From positions 1 to 64,000 of the forward strand of contig CAYSBW010000002.1 in NCBI GenBank assembly GCA_964429485.1: a stretch of DNA of 64,000 nt. Reading direction: 5' to 3'. Position numbers and translations under genes: made by a program. Origin of the DNA: JAPLKB01 sp964429485. Its GTDB lineage: Bacteria > Desulfobacterota > Syntrophorhabdia > Syntrophorhabdales > Syntrophorhabdaceae. The notes below the pieces were generated by a model. That model saw only the letters and a program-made list of their open reading frames with translations. It was not told where the DNA came from and made no database searches. Below, one piece after another: positions 8,117-16,344 of the stretch (position 1 is the first letter of the stretch; every line of letters starts with the position of its first letter).

Positions 8117-8689
8117 CTAATAATTTTCTGCCATTACCTCATAGTGTGCTTTTGGGTGAGCACATGCAGGGCATTCATCAGGGGCTTCAATGCCTTCATG
8201 AACATATCCGCAGTTCCTGCATCTCCATTTTACGATTCTTTCTTTTTTGAATACCTGGCTATTTTCAATATTCTTAAGCAGCGCAAGATATCTTTTTTCA
8301 TGTTCCTGCTCAACAGCTGATATGGCTCTAATTACTGTAGCTATTTCGTTGAAACCTTCTTTTTCAGCTACATCGGCAAATTCAGGGTACAGTTTTGAAT
8401 ATTCAAGATTTTCTCCTGCAGCAGCTTCTTTCAGGTTTTCTTTTGTTTCTCCGATGATACCTGCAGGAAACTCTGCAGTAATCTCAACGTCTCCACCCTG
8501 TAGAAAACTGAAGAATCTTTTTGCATGTTCTTTTTCATTTTCAGCAGTATCTGCGAAAATCCAGGATATCTGTTCGTATCCTTCTTTCTTTGCTTTAGAA
8601 GCAAAATAAGTGTACCTGTTTCGAGCCTGTGACTCTCCGGCAAAACCTTTAAGGAGATTTTTTTCCGTTTCCGTTCCTTTTAAATTTTT
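8117..8689 (-). CDS. rbr: Rubrerythrin (classical 190-residue type)
   Basis: Peroxide-reducing diiron protein. The start is the GTG at 8689, preceded by AAGGAGG; the product begins MKNLKGTETEKNLLKGFAGE, as in characterised rubrerythrins, so the longer GTG reading from 8737 is rejected. Diiron ligands lie in FAGESQARNRY, DTAENEKEHAKRF, EAAAGENLEYSKLYPEF and ISAVEQEHEKRY. The C-terminal rubredoxin-like domain has CRNC and CPAC. It sits between superoxide reductase and the selenoperoxiredoxin, so one transcript covers superoxide to peroxide to water. Confidence 0.95.
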   Translation of the reverse strand, partial: KNLKGTETEKNLLKGFAGESQARNRYTYFASKAKKEGYEQISWIFADTAENEKEHAKRFFSFLQGGDVEITAEFPAGIIGETKENLKEAAAGENLEYSKLYPEFADVAEKEGFNEIATVIRAISAVEQEHEKRYLALLKNIENSQVFKKERIVKWRCRNCGYVHEGIEAPDECPACAHPKAHYEVMAENY

Positions 8690-8724
8690 CACCTGTTTCT
8701 CCTCCTTTTTTCCCTTATGTTTTT

Positions 8725-9099
8725 TTATGCTTTCCACAGTCCATGAAGATTGCAGTATTCACGCGCTGCTACTTCTTCTCCTTTTACAGGAAAAAAAGCT
8801 TCAGGGGCAGCCCCGGGAGACAGGAACTGACGATAGACTTTTCCGTCTACAATAATTTCTATCCATTCAATATAATGTTTTTCTTCCATGGGATGGGCTA
8901 CGCTTCCAATTTTCACTTTGATGCCATCAGCAGTTTTTTCTATGACTGGAACATGTTTTTCGAGGGCAGCATCAACAGTGTTTTCCTTCAGGAAAAGCAT
9001 TGGCTTGTTGCAGCAAACAAGTTCGCCCTTTCCTTCATGCACAACCTCAACGATATTTCCACATATTTCACATTTGTATATACCTAACTTTTCCGTCAT
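8725..9099 (-). CDS. dfx: Desulfoferrodoxin (superoxide reductase, two-iron type)
   Basis: 124 residues. Reduces superoxide to peroxide without making oxygen. The N-terminal desulforedoxin-like Fe(Cys)4 site uses C10, C13, C29 and C30. The catalytic Fe(His)4Cys centre uses H49 (EKHVP), H69 (AHP), H75 (KHYIEW), C116 and H119 (REYCNLHG). E47-K48 of the catalytic loop are present. AAGGAGG precedes the ATG. It is the first gene of the stress operon and has its own promoter with a probable operator over the -10. Confidence 0.95.
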   Translation of the reverse strand: MTEKLGIYKCEICGNIVEVVHEGKGELVCCNKPMLFLKENTVDAALEKHVPVIEKTADGIKVKIGSVAHPMEEKHYIEWIEIIVDGKVYRQFLSPGAAPEAFFPVKGEEVAAREYCNLHGLWKA

Positions 9100-9147
9100 T
9101 ATAAACCTCCTTATTTTTTATTGTAATGCCTGTTAAAATTTACACCG

Positions 9148-9186
9148 ATCAATATTGATGGTAATACACAAAAATATTGATGTCAA
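9148..9186 (-). promoter_or_regulatory. Promoter and probable operator of the superoxide reductase operon
   Basis: On the minus strand TTGACA (9186-9181), 17 bp, TACCAT (9163-9158). A 12-bp palindrome ATCAATATTGAT (9148-9159) starts at the -10, and part of it (AATATTGATG) is repeated at 9173-9182, 22 bp away, about two helical turns. The word ATTACCATCAATATT over the -10 matches 13 of 15 positions with the Fur/PerR-like gene's promoter. Confidence 0.5.
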
Positions 9187-9226
9187 CCTGTAAGTGGCCA
9201 TTTTATTTCTTTGTATGTTTTTCTTT

Positions 9227-9949
9227 TCAACTCATCAAATTAATCAGAGCAATCATATCCCGTATTGCTCTGTTGAGGCCTGTGAAAACAGCCCTGGCAA
9301 TAATGCTGTGGCCGATGCTCAGTTCATCTATATCTTTTATGGAAACTATTTGTTTAATATTATGGTAATGAAGCCCATGTCCTGCATTTACACCCAGACC
9401 CAGTTCTTTACCTTTCTTTGCAGTTGCGATAACTTTTTTTAATTCTTTTTCCTGAATTGCATTGTTTTTAGCATTACTGTAAGCTCCGGTGTGTATCTCA
9501 ATTATATCTGCGCCTAATTTGTGGGCCTTAAGAACCTGTTCTTCCTCGGGGTCTATAAAGAGGCTTACCATTATATTTCTTTTTTTTGCATCAGCGATAA
9601 TGGTTTTCAGCTTTTCCGACATACCGATTACGTCAAGACCCCCTTCTGTTGTAAGTTCCTCTCTTTTTTCAGGAACAAGGGTTATCATATCCGGTACTAT
9701 TTCTTTTGCAATATTTATCATTTCCGGAGTGGCAGCCATCTCCAGATTCAATTTTGTTTTTATTGTCTGTCTCAAGATGACCAGATCCCTGTCTTTGATA
9801 TGACGTCTGTCTTCTCTTAAATGTATTATAATACCCGAAGCACCTGCTGTTTCTGCTATGCCTGCAGCAAGGACAGGGTCCGGATAATTCGTTCCTCTTG
9901 CTTCACGCAGAGTTGCTACATGATCAATGTTTACCATCAGCTTTTGCAT
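9227..9949 (-). CDS. pdxJ: Pyridoxine 5'-phosphate synthase PdxJ
   Basis: 240 residues, the usual length. Condenses 3-amino-1-hydroxyacetone phosphate with deoxyxylulose 5-phosphate in the DXP-dependent vitamin B6 route. Diagnostic words: VNIDHVATLREARGT at the N-terminus, GIIIHLREDRRHI, MVSLFIDPE, EIHTGAY, GVNAGHGLHY and LSIGHSIIARA, all phosphate or active-site segments of this TIM barrel. It lies behind the ybbR-type gene in the ftsH-folP-cdaA-ybbR-pdxJ series, an order seen in other deltaproteobacteria. Confidence 0.97.
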   Translation of the reverse strand: MQKLMVNIDHVATLREARGTNYPDPVLAAGIAETAGASGIIIHLREDRRHIKDRDLVILRQTIKTKLNLEMAATPEMINIAKEIVPDMITLVPEKREELTTEGGLDVIGMSEKLKTIIADAKKRNIMVSLFIDPEEEQVLKAHKLGADIIEIHTGAYSNAKNNAIQEKELKKVIATAKKGKELGLGVNAGHGLHYHNIKQIVSIKDIDELSIGHSIIARAVFTGLNRAIRDMIALINLMS

Positions 9950-9992
9950 CCTATTCCTCCTAATGTGCCCTTTTTGTTTTTATTCTATGATA

Positions 9993-10640
9993 TCAATTTT
10001 TTCGGAGAGTTACCTTTATTGTATCAGGTTTTATTTTTTTTAATGTCAGATCTTTAGAATCCAATGGCGCTTCTATTATTTCTTCTTCTGATATAAAATT
10101 GCCATCCACTGAAACAGTTTCCATGGAATGAATATTTTTCAGTTCATTTTCCGAGCCTTCGACATGAACATAATGTGGTGTCCATGATCTCACACTGTAC
10201 ATGCCCAACCATTTTCTGTCTAATTTTACGATAGTTTTTAATCGCTTTTCTATGATGTTATCTATTTCTAAAATAACATAGTCTGGTTTAAACTCTTCAA
10301 CTTGTATACCCTTTGGAACTTGAACATTGTTTTTCTGGAGATCATAAACATGACGTCCTTCCTTTGCTTTTGTCAGGTCAAGAGAGATTCCTACGTCACG
10401 GGCCCGGATATCTTTAAGTATGGATACAGGGCCATTAAGAGTGAGAAGAACCTCTTCGGTGTCCATCTTGCTTACAATTAAATCTTTGCTCAAATTTTCT
10501 GCAGATATACGTACAGAAATGCTCATCCTTGAAACCCCGACATGGGAAACGGCAAGCCAGAGCATTGAGGCAAGTACAAGAGATAATGCTTTCAGTTTGA
10601 AGTCTTTAAGGAGGTAACTGGTTATCAGGCTGATCTTCAT
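9993..10640 (-). CDS. YbbR-domain protein (CdaR-like)
   Basis: 215 residues. One N-terminal transmembrane segment (about 15-35, LKALSLVLASMLWLAVSHVG) anchors an extracytoplasmic part with YbbR repeats. These show as VLLTLNGPVSILKDI..DVGISLDLTKAKEGRHVYDL and VHVEGSENELKNIHSM..VSVDGNFI. In firmicutes the homologous CdaR binds and modulates the diadenylate cyclase CdaA. Here it is directly downstream of cdaA, separated by a strong hairpin, so the same partnership is inferred. It is shorter than firmicute CdaR, with about two repeats. Confidence 0.85.
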   Translation of the reverse strand: MKISLITSYLLKDFKLKALSLVLASMLWLAVSHVGVSRMSISVRISAENLSKDLIVSKMDTEEVLLTLNGPVSILKDIRARDVGISLDLTKAKEGRHVYDLQKNNVQVPKGIQVEEFKPDYVILEIDNIIEKRLKTIVKLDRKWLGMYSVRSWTPHYVHVEGSENELKNIHSMETVSVDGNFISEEEIIEAPLDSKDLTLKKIKPDTIKVTLRKN

Positions 10641-10654
10641 CTTTTTTCCGCATT

Positions 10655-10693
10655 ATTATCAATTTTCTGCTGTAACAGCAGAAAATTGATAAT
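10655..10693 (-). repeat. Perfect intercistronic hairpin between cdaA and ybbR
   Basis: 18-bp arms 10655-10672 and 10676-10693 with a 3-nt loop, filling the space between the cdaA stop and the ybbR leader. No T-run follows, so it is not a standard terminator. It may set relative expression through RNA processing or stability. Confidence 0.6.
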
Positions 10694-11434
10694 TTATTTT
10701 AAAAATTTCTTCAATACTTTCTTTATTTCATTTCCGTTGATTTCCGTGAATATTTCACCTTTGTATGCATAAGAGATCCACCCCTTTTCTTCGGAAACCA
10801 CGACAGCAACTGCATCTGTTATTTCCGTAATACCTACGGCAGCCCTGTGTCTTGTGCCAAAAGTTTTGTCGAGATCATCTTTTAAAGTTAGTGGTAGTAT
10901 GCAGCTTGCAGCCTTGATCCTTCCTTCTCTTATTATCAGTGCGCCATCATGAAGCGGCGATCCATGTTGAAAAATGCTTAATATAAGTTCTGTATTTACT
11001 GCTGCATCCATTTTTATCCCGACTTCCATGAATTCTTCAAGACCAATCTCACGTTCGAGAACAATGAGTGCTCCTGTTTTTTTTGCACCCATAATCATGC
11101 ATGCGTTGGAAAGTTCGTCATAAAACATTGTTTCTTCAACATAGGTAATTTTTTTGAAAAAAGGGCTTCTACCCAAAGCCATAAGCATCCTTCGTATATC
11201 ATTTTGGAATATTACTATAATAACAAGTATTATTGAACCAACAAAGTTGTTCAGGATCCATCCGAGAGTGAAAAGCTCAAGCTTTTTTGAGAAATAGAAC
11301 ACAAAGAAAATTATTATAAAACCTATAATAAGCTGTATTGCCCTTGTACCCTTTATCAGCAAAAATGTACGATAAAGTATAAAGGAAACTATTAGTATAT
11401 CTAAAAAATCCTGCCAGCGAATGGTTGGTATCAT
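10694..11434 (-). CDS. cdaA: Diadenylate cyclase CdaA
   Basis: 246 residues. Makes the second messenger c-di-AMP from two ATP. Three transmembrane helices occupy about residues 10-80. The DAC (DisA_N) domain follows, with the catalytic DGALIIR motif and the GTRHRAAVG motif, both intact. The N-terminal membrane topology identifies the CdaA class rather than DisA or CdaS. Downstream ybbR and upstream folP-ftsH form the same operon; glmM, a frequent third partner, is not in the window. Confidence 0.95.
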   Translation of the reverse strand: MIPTIRWQDFLDILIVSFILYRTFLLIKGTRAIQLIIGFIIIFFVFYFSKKLELFTLGWILNNFVGSIILVIIVIFQNDIRRMLMALGRSPFFKKITYVEETMFYDELSNACMIMGAKKTGALIVLEREIGLEEFMEVGIKMDAAVNTELILSIFQHGSPLHDGALIIREGRIKAASCILPLTLKDDLDKTFGTRHRAAVGITEITDAVAVVVSEEKGWISYAYKGEIFTEINGNEIKKVLKKFLK

Positions 11435-11486
11435 GTCTCGTATCCTTATAAAATGCCCGGGTCAGAACAGCAAGAGTATTAAATAT

Positions 11487-12305
11487 CTATGAATTAATAA
11501 TAGCAGAAACGAGCTTTACAACCTTTTTTGTTTTTTTTACATCATGTACTCTGACAATATTTGCGCCATTCCAGATTGATATGGCTACACTTGCAAGAGT
11601 TCCCTCCGTTCTTTCATGGACTGGCGAATCAGTAACTTGTCCAATAAAAGCCTTCATTGATGTGCCAACGAGAATTGGTTTTCCAATATCCTTAAAGTCA
11701 CTGAGCTTTTTGATAATTTTAAGATTGTCCTCTATTCTTTTCCCGAAGCCGATACCAGGGTCAATTATAATACGCTCCTCTTTAATACCGTGTTTTTGAG
11801 AAAACAATATCCTTTCATGAAAGAACTCTTTGATTTCAGAAACAACATCTTCATAGAAGGGGTTTTGCTGCATATCTTTTGGTTTTCCCTTTATATGCAT
11901 TATAACTGCATACATATCGAGTTCAGCCACAGTTTCTGCCATGTCTGGATCAAAGAGCAATCCGCTTATATCATTTACGATATCAGCTCCCGCCATGTAA
12001 GCTTCACGTGCAACACTAGCCTTGTTTGTATCTATTGATATGGCTATGTTTGAATGTGATCGTATGCCTTCTATTACAGGTATAATTCTTTTCAGTTCAT
12101 CATCGGTAGAGATAAAATCAGAGAAAGGTCTTGTGGATTCTCCGCCCACATCTATTATGTCTGCCCCGTCTTCAATGATTTGAAGGGCATGAGATATTGC
12201 ATCTTCTTTTTTATAAAACCTTCCACCGTCGTAGAAGGAGTCAGGGGTAACATTCAAAATTCCCATTATAAGAGGGATTTTTCTACACTGAATCTCCTGT
12301 ACCAT
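11487..12305 (-). CDS. folP: Dihydropteroate synthase
   Basis: 272 residues. Joins 7,8-dihydropterin pyrophosphate and p-aminobenzoate in folate synthesis. Typical words: MGILNVTPDSFYDGG (pyrophosphate loop), DVGGESTRPF, ISIDTNKA, NDISG, IIDPGIGFGK and the C-terminal RVHDVKKT. The start overlaps the end of ftsH by 23 bases, indicating translational coupling. folK, the preceding step, is 14 kb away at 26149. Confidence 0.96.
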   Translation of the reverse strand: MVQEIQCRKIPLIMGILNVTPDSFYDGGRFYKKEDAISHALQIIEDGADIIDVGGESTRPFSDFISTDDELKRIIPVIEGIRSHSNIAISIDTNKASVAREAYMAGADIVNDISGLLFDPDMAETVAELDMYAVIMHIKGKPKDMQQNPFYEDVVSEIKEFFHERILFSQKHGIKEERIIIDPGIGFGKRIEDNLKIIKKLSDFKDIGKPILVGTSMKAFIGQVTDSPVHERTEGTLASVAISIWNGANIVRVHDVKKTKKVVKLVSAIINS

Positions 12306-14112
12306 CGGTGTTTTCCTTGATTATCACATCCAGCTCGTATCCATCTAGAGATTCTTTTTCTAAAAGAGCTTTTGCGATACTATTGAGAGAGGCTATATTT
12401 TTTACAAGTATTCCTTTTGCCCTTTCATGACAATTATTAATAATCCTTCTTAGTTCTTCATCTATCTCCTGAGCTGTGTTTTCACTAAAGTCTCTTTGAC
12501 GACCTATTTCTTTACCAAGAAAGACGTGTTCCTCATCTTTTCCGTAATTCAAAGGTCCGAGTTTTTCACTCATACCCCATTCGCACACCATTTTTCTTGC
12601 TATTTTTGTTGCCCTTTCTATGTCATTTCCAGCACCTGTGGTGGCATGATTGAGTACTATTTCTTCAGCAACCCTTCCGCCAAGAAGTATGGTAATGTTG
12701 GCTAGCAGATAATCCTTGGAATATGTATGTCTTTCATCAATAGGCAACTGCTGAGTAAGTCCAAGAGCTCTGCCCCTTGGAATTATTGTAACTTTGTGTA
12801 TAGGATCCGCATTGGGGATCATTTTTGCCACGAGAGCGTGACCAGCCTCATGGTATGCAGTGTTTTTTCTCTCTTGCAATGGTATTATCATGCTTCTTCT
12901 TTCAACGCCCATAAGAACTTTATCTTTCGCGTGCTCAAAGTCATCCATTTCTATTTCTTTCTTGTTTTTCCTTGCAGCCACAAGGGCAGCCTCGTTCACC
13001 AGATTTTCAAGGTCTGCACCAGAGAAACCGGGTGTTCCTCTGGCTATTATTGAGAGATCCACATTGGCGGAAAGAAGTGTCTTGCGGGCATGAACTTTGA
13101 GTATTGCCTCTCTGCCCTTGACGTCGGGTATTGAAACGACTATCTGTCTGTCGAATCTTCCTGGTCGCAAAAGTGCAGGGTCAAGCACATCCGGTCTGTT
13201 TGTAGCAGACATTACAATAACACCTTCGTTTGATTCAAAACCATCCATTTCAACAAGTAATTGGTTAAGTGTCTGTTCCCTTTCATCATGTCCACCACCG
13301 AGACCTGCACCTCTGTGCCTGCCTACTGCGTCTATTTCATCAATAAATATGATGCAGGGAGCGTTCTTCTTCCCTTGATTGAAAAGATCACGTACACGTG
13401 ATGCTCCTACTCCGACAAACATTTCGACAAAATCAGAACCACTTATGCTGAAAAAAGGAACATTAGCCTCTCCAGCTATTGCTCTTGCAAGGAGTGTTTT
13501 TCCAGTGCCTGGAGACCCGACAAGAAGAACACCTTTGGGAATTCTTCCACCGAGTTTTGTAAATTTTTTAGGATCAACTAAAAAATCTATTATTTCCTGA
13601 AGTTCTTCCTTTGCTTCTTCAACTCCTGCAACATCCTGGAAAGTTGCCTTATTGTCTTTGCTTGTAAAAAGCCTTGCCTTGCTTTTGCCGAAAGACAATG
13701 CCTTGCCCCCGCCAGCTTGCATTTGTCTCATAAAAAATATCCAGACACCTATAAGTAGAAGCATGGGGAGCCAGGATATTAGTATATTCTGCCACAAGCC
13801 CGGTTCTTCATCTGGTTTGGCGTTTATTTTAACATTATATTGTCTAAGGATTTTTACCAGTTCAGGATCATCGGGGGCATAGCTTTTAAATTCCTTTCCA
13901 TCTTTATTGGTTCCGAAGATGTTTTTTCCCTGAATTGTCACTGAAATAATATTGTTTGATTGGACAGCCTGCACAAAGTCACTGAAGATGATTGTATCGT
14001 ATGTTTTTTTTGGTTTATAATAGACGTTGAAAATGAAAAGTCCAAGCAGCACGATAAAGAGCCAGATAAATATATTCTTATTGACAGGATTGGCATTTAT
14101 ATTTTTTGACAT
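12283..14112 (-). CDS. ftsH: ATP-dependent zinc metalloprotease FtsH
   Basis: 609 residues, a normal length. Two transmembrane helices (about 15-33 and 108-126) flank a periplasmic domain. The AAA module has Walker A GSPGTGKT, Walker B IIFIDEID, the pore motif FVEMFVGVGA and the second region of homology ATNRPDVLDPALLRPGRFDR. The protease site is HEAGH. It degrades misfolded or short-lived membrane and cytosolic proteins. First gene of the minus operon, divergent from rplM, with 131 bp between them. Confidence 0.98.
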   Translation of the reverse strand: MSKNINANPVNKNIFIWLFIVLLGLFIFNVYYKPKKTYDTIIFSDFVQAVQSNNIISVTIQGKNIFGTNKDGKEFKSYAPDDPELVKILRQYNVKINAKPDEEPGLWQNILISWLPMLLLIGVWIFFMRQMQAGGGKALSFGKSKARLFTSKDNKATFQDVAGVEEAKEELQEIIDFLVDPKKFTKLGGRIPKGVLLVGSPGTGKTLLARAIAGEANVPFFSISGSDFVEMFVGVGASRVRDLFNQGKKNAPCIIFIDEIDAVGRHRGAGLGGGHDEREQTLNQLLVEMDGFESNEGVIVMSATNRPDVLDPALLRPGRFDRQIVVSIPDVKGREAILKVHARKTLLSANVDLSIIARGTPGFSGADLENLVNEAALVAARKNKKEIEMDDFEHAKDKVLMGVERRSMIIPLQERKNTAYHEAGHALVAKMIPNADPIHKVTIIPRGRALGLTQQLPIDERHTYSKDYLLANITILLGGRVAEEIVLNHATTGAGNDIERATKIARKMVCEWGMSEKLGPLNYGKDEEHVFLGKEIGRQRDFSENTAQEIDEELRRIINNCHERAKGILVKNIASLNSIAKALLEKESLDGYELDVIIKENTDGTGDSV

Positions 14113-14187
14113 AATAAGTTTTTAACATAAAACCCTGCATGCTATCAACCAATTTAACGATTTATTTGGAAGATGAGTAAGTTTTAC

Positions 14188-14216
14188 TTGACTTAGAGTG
14201 CTCAATATATTAATTT
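14188..14216 (+). promoter_or_regulatory. Promoter of the rplM operon
   Basis: TTGACT (14188-14193), 17 bp, TAATTT (14211-14216). The predicted start point is about 20 nt before rplM. It lies in the 131-bp divergent space with ftsH. Confidence 0.5.
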
Positions 14217-14243
14217 AGGAAAATTCTTTGCAGGATAATAACT

Positions 14244-14690
14244 ATGAAAACATTTTTTCCAAAAACAGAAGACATTTCAAGAGACTGGTATCTGGTTAAT
14301 GCAGAAGACCTTGTACTGGGGAGGTTGGCAGTAAAGCTGGCAACAATTCTCAGAGGGAAAAACAAACCTAACTTTACTCCGCACACAGACACAGGTGATT
14401 TTATTGTTGTCATAAATGCTGAAAAAGTTAAGCTGACAGGGAATAAATTGTCCCAGAAAATGTATGAAAGGCACAGTGGATATCCCGGTGGCTTGAAGAC
14501 GGTTAATGCAAAAACTATGCTGAGCAAGAAACCTGAGGATGTAATAACTTTAGCAGTTAAGGGTATGCTTCCAAAAAACATTCTTGGAAGACAGATTCTA
14601 AAAAAATTGAAGGTTTATAAGGGAAAAGCGCATCCGCATCAAGCTCAGATGCCTAAGGAACTGGAACTAAAGGAGGTAAAAGGTGCCTGA
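14244..14690 (+). CDS. rplM: 50S ribosomal protein L13 (uL13)
   Basis: 148 residues. An early-assembling large-subunit protein. The sequence carries WYLVNAEDLVLGRLAVKLA, LRGKNKPNFTPHTDTGDF, NAEKVKLTGNK, YERHSGYPGGLK and VKGMLPKNILGRQ, with HPHQAQ near the end. It overlaps rpsI by 8 bases, the usual L13-S9 pair. Confidence 0.98.
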   Translation: MKTFFPKTEDISRDWYLVNAEDLVLGRLAVKLATILRGKNKPNFTPHTDTGDFIVVINAEKVKLTGNKLSQKMYERHSGYPGGLKTVNAKTMLSKKPEDVITLAVKGMLPKNILGRQILKKLKVYKGKAHPHQAQMPKELELKEVKGA

Positions 14691-15075
14691 AAAAAGGTAC
14701 TACGCTACCGGCAAAAGAAAGACCGCAGTTGCAAGAGTGTGGCTAAAACAGGGAACGGGTAATTTTATTATAAACGGGAGAGCAATTGATAACTATTTTC
14801 CTGTTGAAGATTTGAGGATCATGGTAAATAAACCATTGGTAATAACAGGACATACCGGGAAGTTTGATGTTATTGCAAATATATACGGTGGTGGTGTTCC
14901 AGCGCAGGCTTGGGCATTAGGTCATGGTATTGCAAAAGCTCTGTTGGAATTTAATAGTAATCTCAGGGCAACCCTGAAGAAGCAAGGACTCATCACAAGA
15001 GATCCCAGGGCAAAAGAGAGAAAGAAGTACGGTAAGAAAGCGGCAAGGGCAAGCTTCCAATTCTCAAAGAGATAA
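14683..15075 (+). CDS. rpsI: 30S ribosomal protein S9 (uS9)
   Basis: 130 residues from a GTG start inside the end of rplM, with AAGGAGG about 8 nt upstream. The sequence shows YYATGKRKTAVARVWL, the GGG loop IYGGGVPAQAWALGHG and the basic C-terminal tail KKAARASFQFSKR that reaches the tRNA anticodon in the P site. Followed after 9 bp by argC. Confidence 0.98.
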   Translation: MPEKRYYATGKRKTAVARVWLKQGTGNFIINGRAIDNYFPVEDLRIMVNKPLVITGHTGKFDVIANIYGGGVPAQAWALGHGIAKALLEFNSNLRATLKKQGLITRDPRAKERKKYGKKAARASFQFSKR

Positions 15076-15084
15076 TATCGTTCC

Positions 15085-16107
15085 ATGTTGAAAGTTGGTA
15101 TTATAGGTGCCACTGGATATACAGGTGTTACCCTCGTATCTTTACTGTTATCACACCCTGATGTGGAAATAACTCTTGTAACTTCAAATAGTTATAAGGG
15201 TAAAAAACTTTCCGAGGTTTTTCCTGTTTTCAAGGGGATTTTTGAGAATATCCTTGTTTCTACGGATGAAGACCATCGCGGTGAATGTGATGTTTTTTTT
15301 CTTGGTTTGCCTCATGGCACTTCAATGAAAACTGCGGCTAGGCTTTACGATGACAAGGCCATAATCATAGATTTAAGTGCAGATTTCAGATTTGAAAATG
15401 TAGCTTCCTATGAGAATTCGTATGTAAAACACAGTGCAAAAGATCTTTTGCTGAAGGCTGTTTTTGGGCTTCCGGAGCTTTATCGTGATAAAATCAAAAG
15501 GTCAAAAATTATAGGCAATCCCGGCTGCTACCCCACATCAGCAATTCTTGCTTTATATCCTCTCTTAAGGAAGGGCCTATTAATAGGAGATATATTTATT
15601 GATTCAAAATCAGGTGTGAGTGGTGCAGGAAGAGATGCAAAGACAGGGAGCCTTTTTTGTGAGGTATCCGAAGGTTTCAAAGCCTATAGTGTAGGAACCC
15701 ACCGACATGAACCGGAAATACAGAAAGAGGTGGATAAGCTGCAGCCATTAAAGGTAATGTTTACACCTCATCTTATCCCAATGAATAGAGGTATTCTTTC
15801 AACAACATACTGCAGACTTAAAAATCCTGATACGACAAAAAATATATTGCAATTGTATAGGGAAACGTATCATGGAGAGCCTTTTGTGCGTATAATGGAT
15901 GAAGGACAGCTCCCTGACACCCGTTTTACAAGATATTCTAATTACTGCGATATAGGGCTAAAAGCCTTTGACGATGGGAGAATTATTATTATATCTACAA
16001 TAGACAACCTTCTAAAAGGTGCATCAGGACAAGCAGTGCAGAATATGAACATTGCAGCAGGTATAATTGAAACCTCAGGCCTTAAAGGCATACCCCAGTA
16101 TCCTTGA
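15085..16107 (+). CDS. argC: N-acetyl-gamma-glutamyl-phosphate reductase
   Basis: 340 residues. Catalyses the NADPH-dependent third step of arginine synthesis. The Rossmann motif VGIIGATGYTGVTLV is at the N-terminus. The catalytic cysteine lies in GNPGCYPTS. Also visible are LSADFRF, the SGVSGAGRDAK loop and the C-terminal VDNLLKGASGQAVQ-type segment (TIDNLLKGASGQAVQNMN). It follows rpsI after 9 bp, as in several deltaproteobacteria. The ATG has no clear Shine-Dalgarno, so it may be translated by coupling. Confidence 0.97.
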   Translation: MLKVGIIGATGYTGVTLVSLLLSHPDVEITLVTSNSYKGKKLSEVFPVFKGIFENILVSTDEDHRGECDVFFLGLPHGTSMKTAARLYDDKAIIIDLSADFRFENVASYENSYVKHSAKDLLLKAVFGLPELYRDKIKRSKIIGNPGCYPTSAILALYPLLRKGLLIGDIFIDSKSGVSGAGRDAKTGSLFCEVSEGFKAYSVGTHRHEPEIQKEVDKLQPLKVMFTPHLIPMNRGILSTTYCRLKNPDTTKNILQLYRETYHGEPFVRIMDEGQLPDTRFTRYSNYCDIGLKAFDDGRIIIISTIDNLLKGASGQAVQNMNIAAGIIETSGLKGIPQYP

Positions 16108-16344
16108 ATAACACCAAATGAAATTGTTTAAGGATCGCCATAAACAGTTTCTGTATCTCAAAAAATATCTCGATAAATCTATAGACAGGATATCTTGTGC
16201 TGTCAGATAATTCGAATTTTTTTAATATCAACAGAGCAATAGCTGCCAGCAGTTGATTTTACAATGATTTTAGTATATAATTCAGCACATTTCAGACTAT
16301 ATCAAAAATATATAATAAATTACATTATACATTAATGGGGGAAC

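Noticed and set aside
8690..8737. Upstream GTG extension of the second rubrerythrin
   Set aside because: The GTG at 8689 has AAGGAGG and gives the standard family N-terminus; the extension is lysine-rich leader sequence overlapping the superoxide reductase end.
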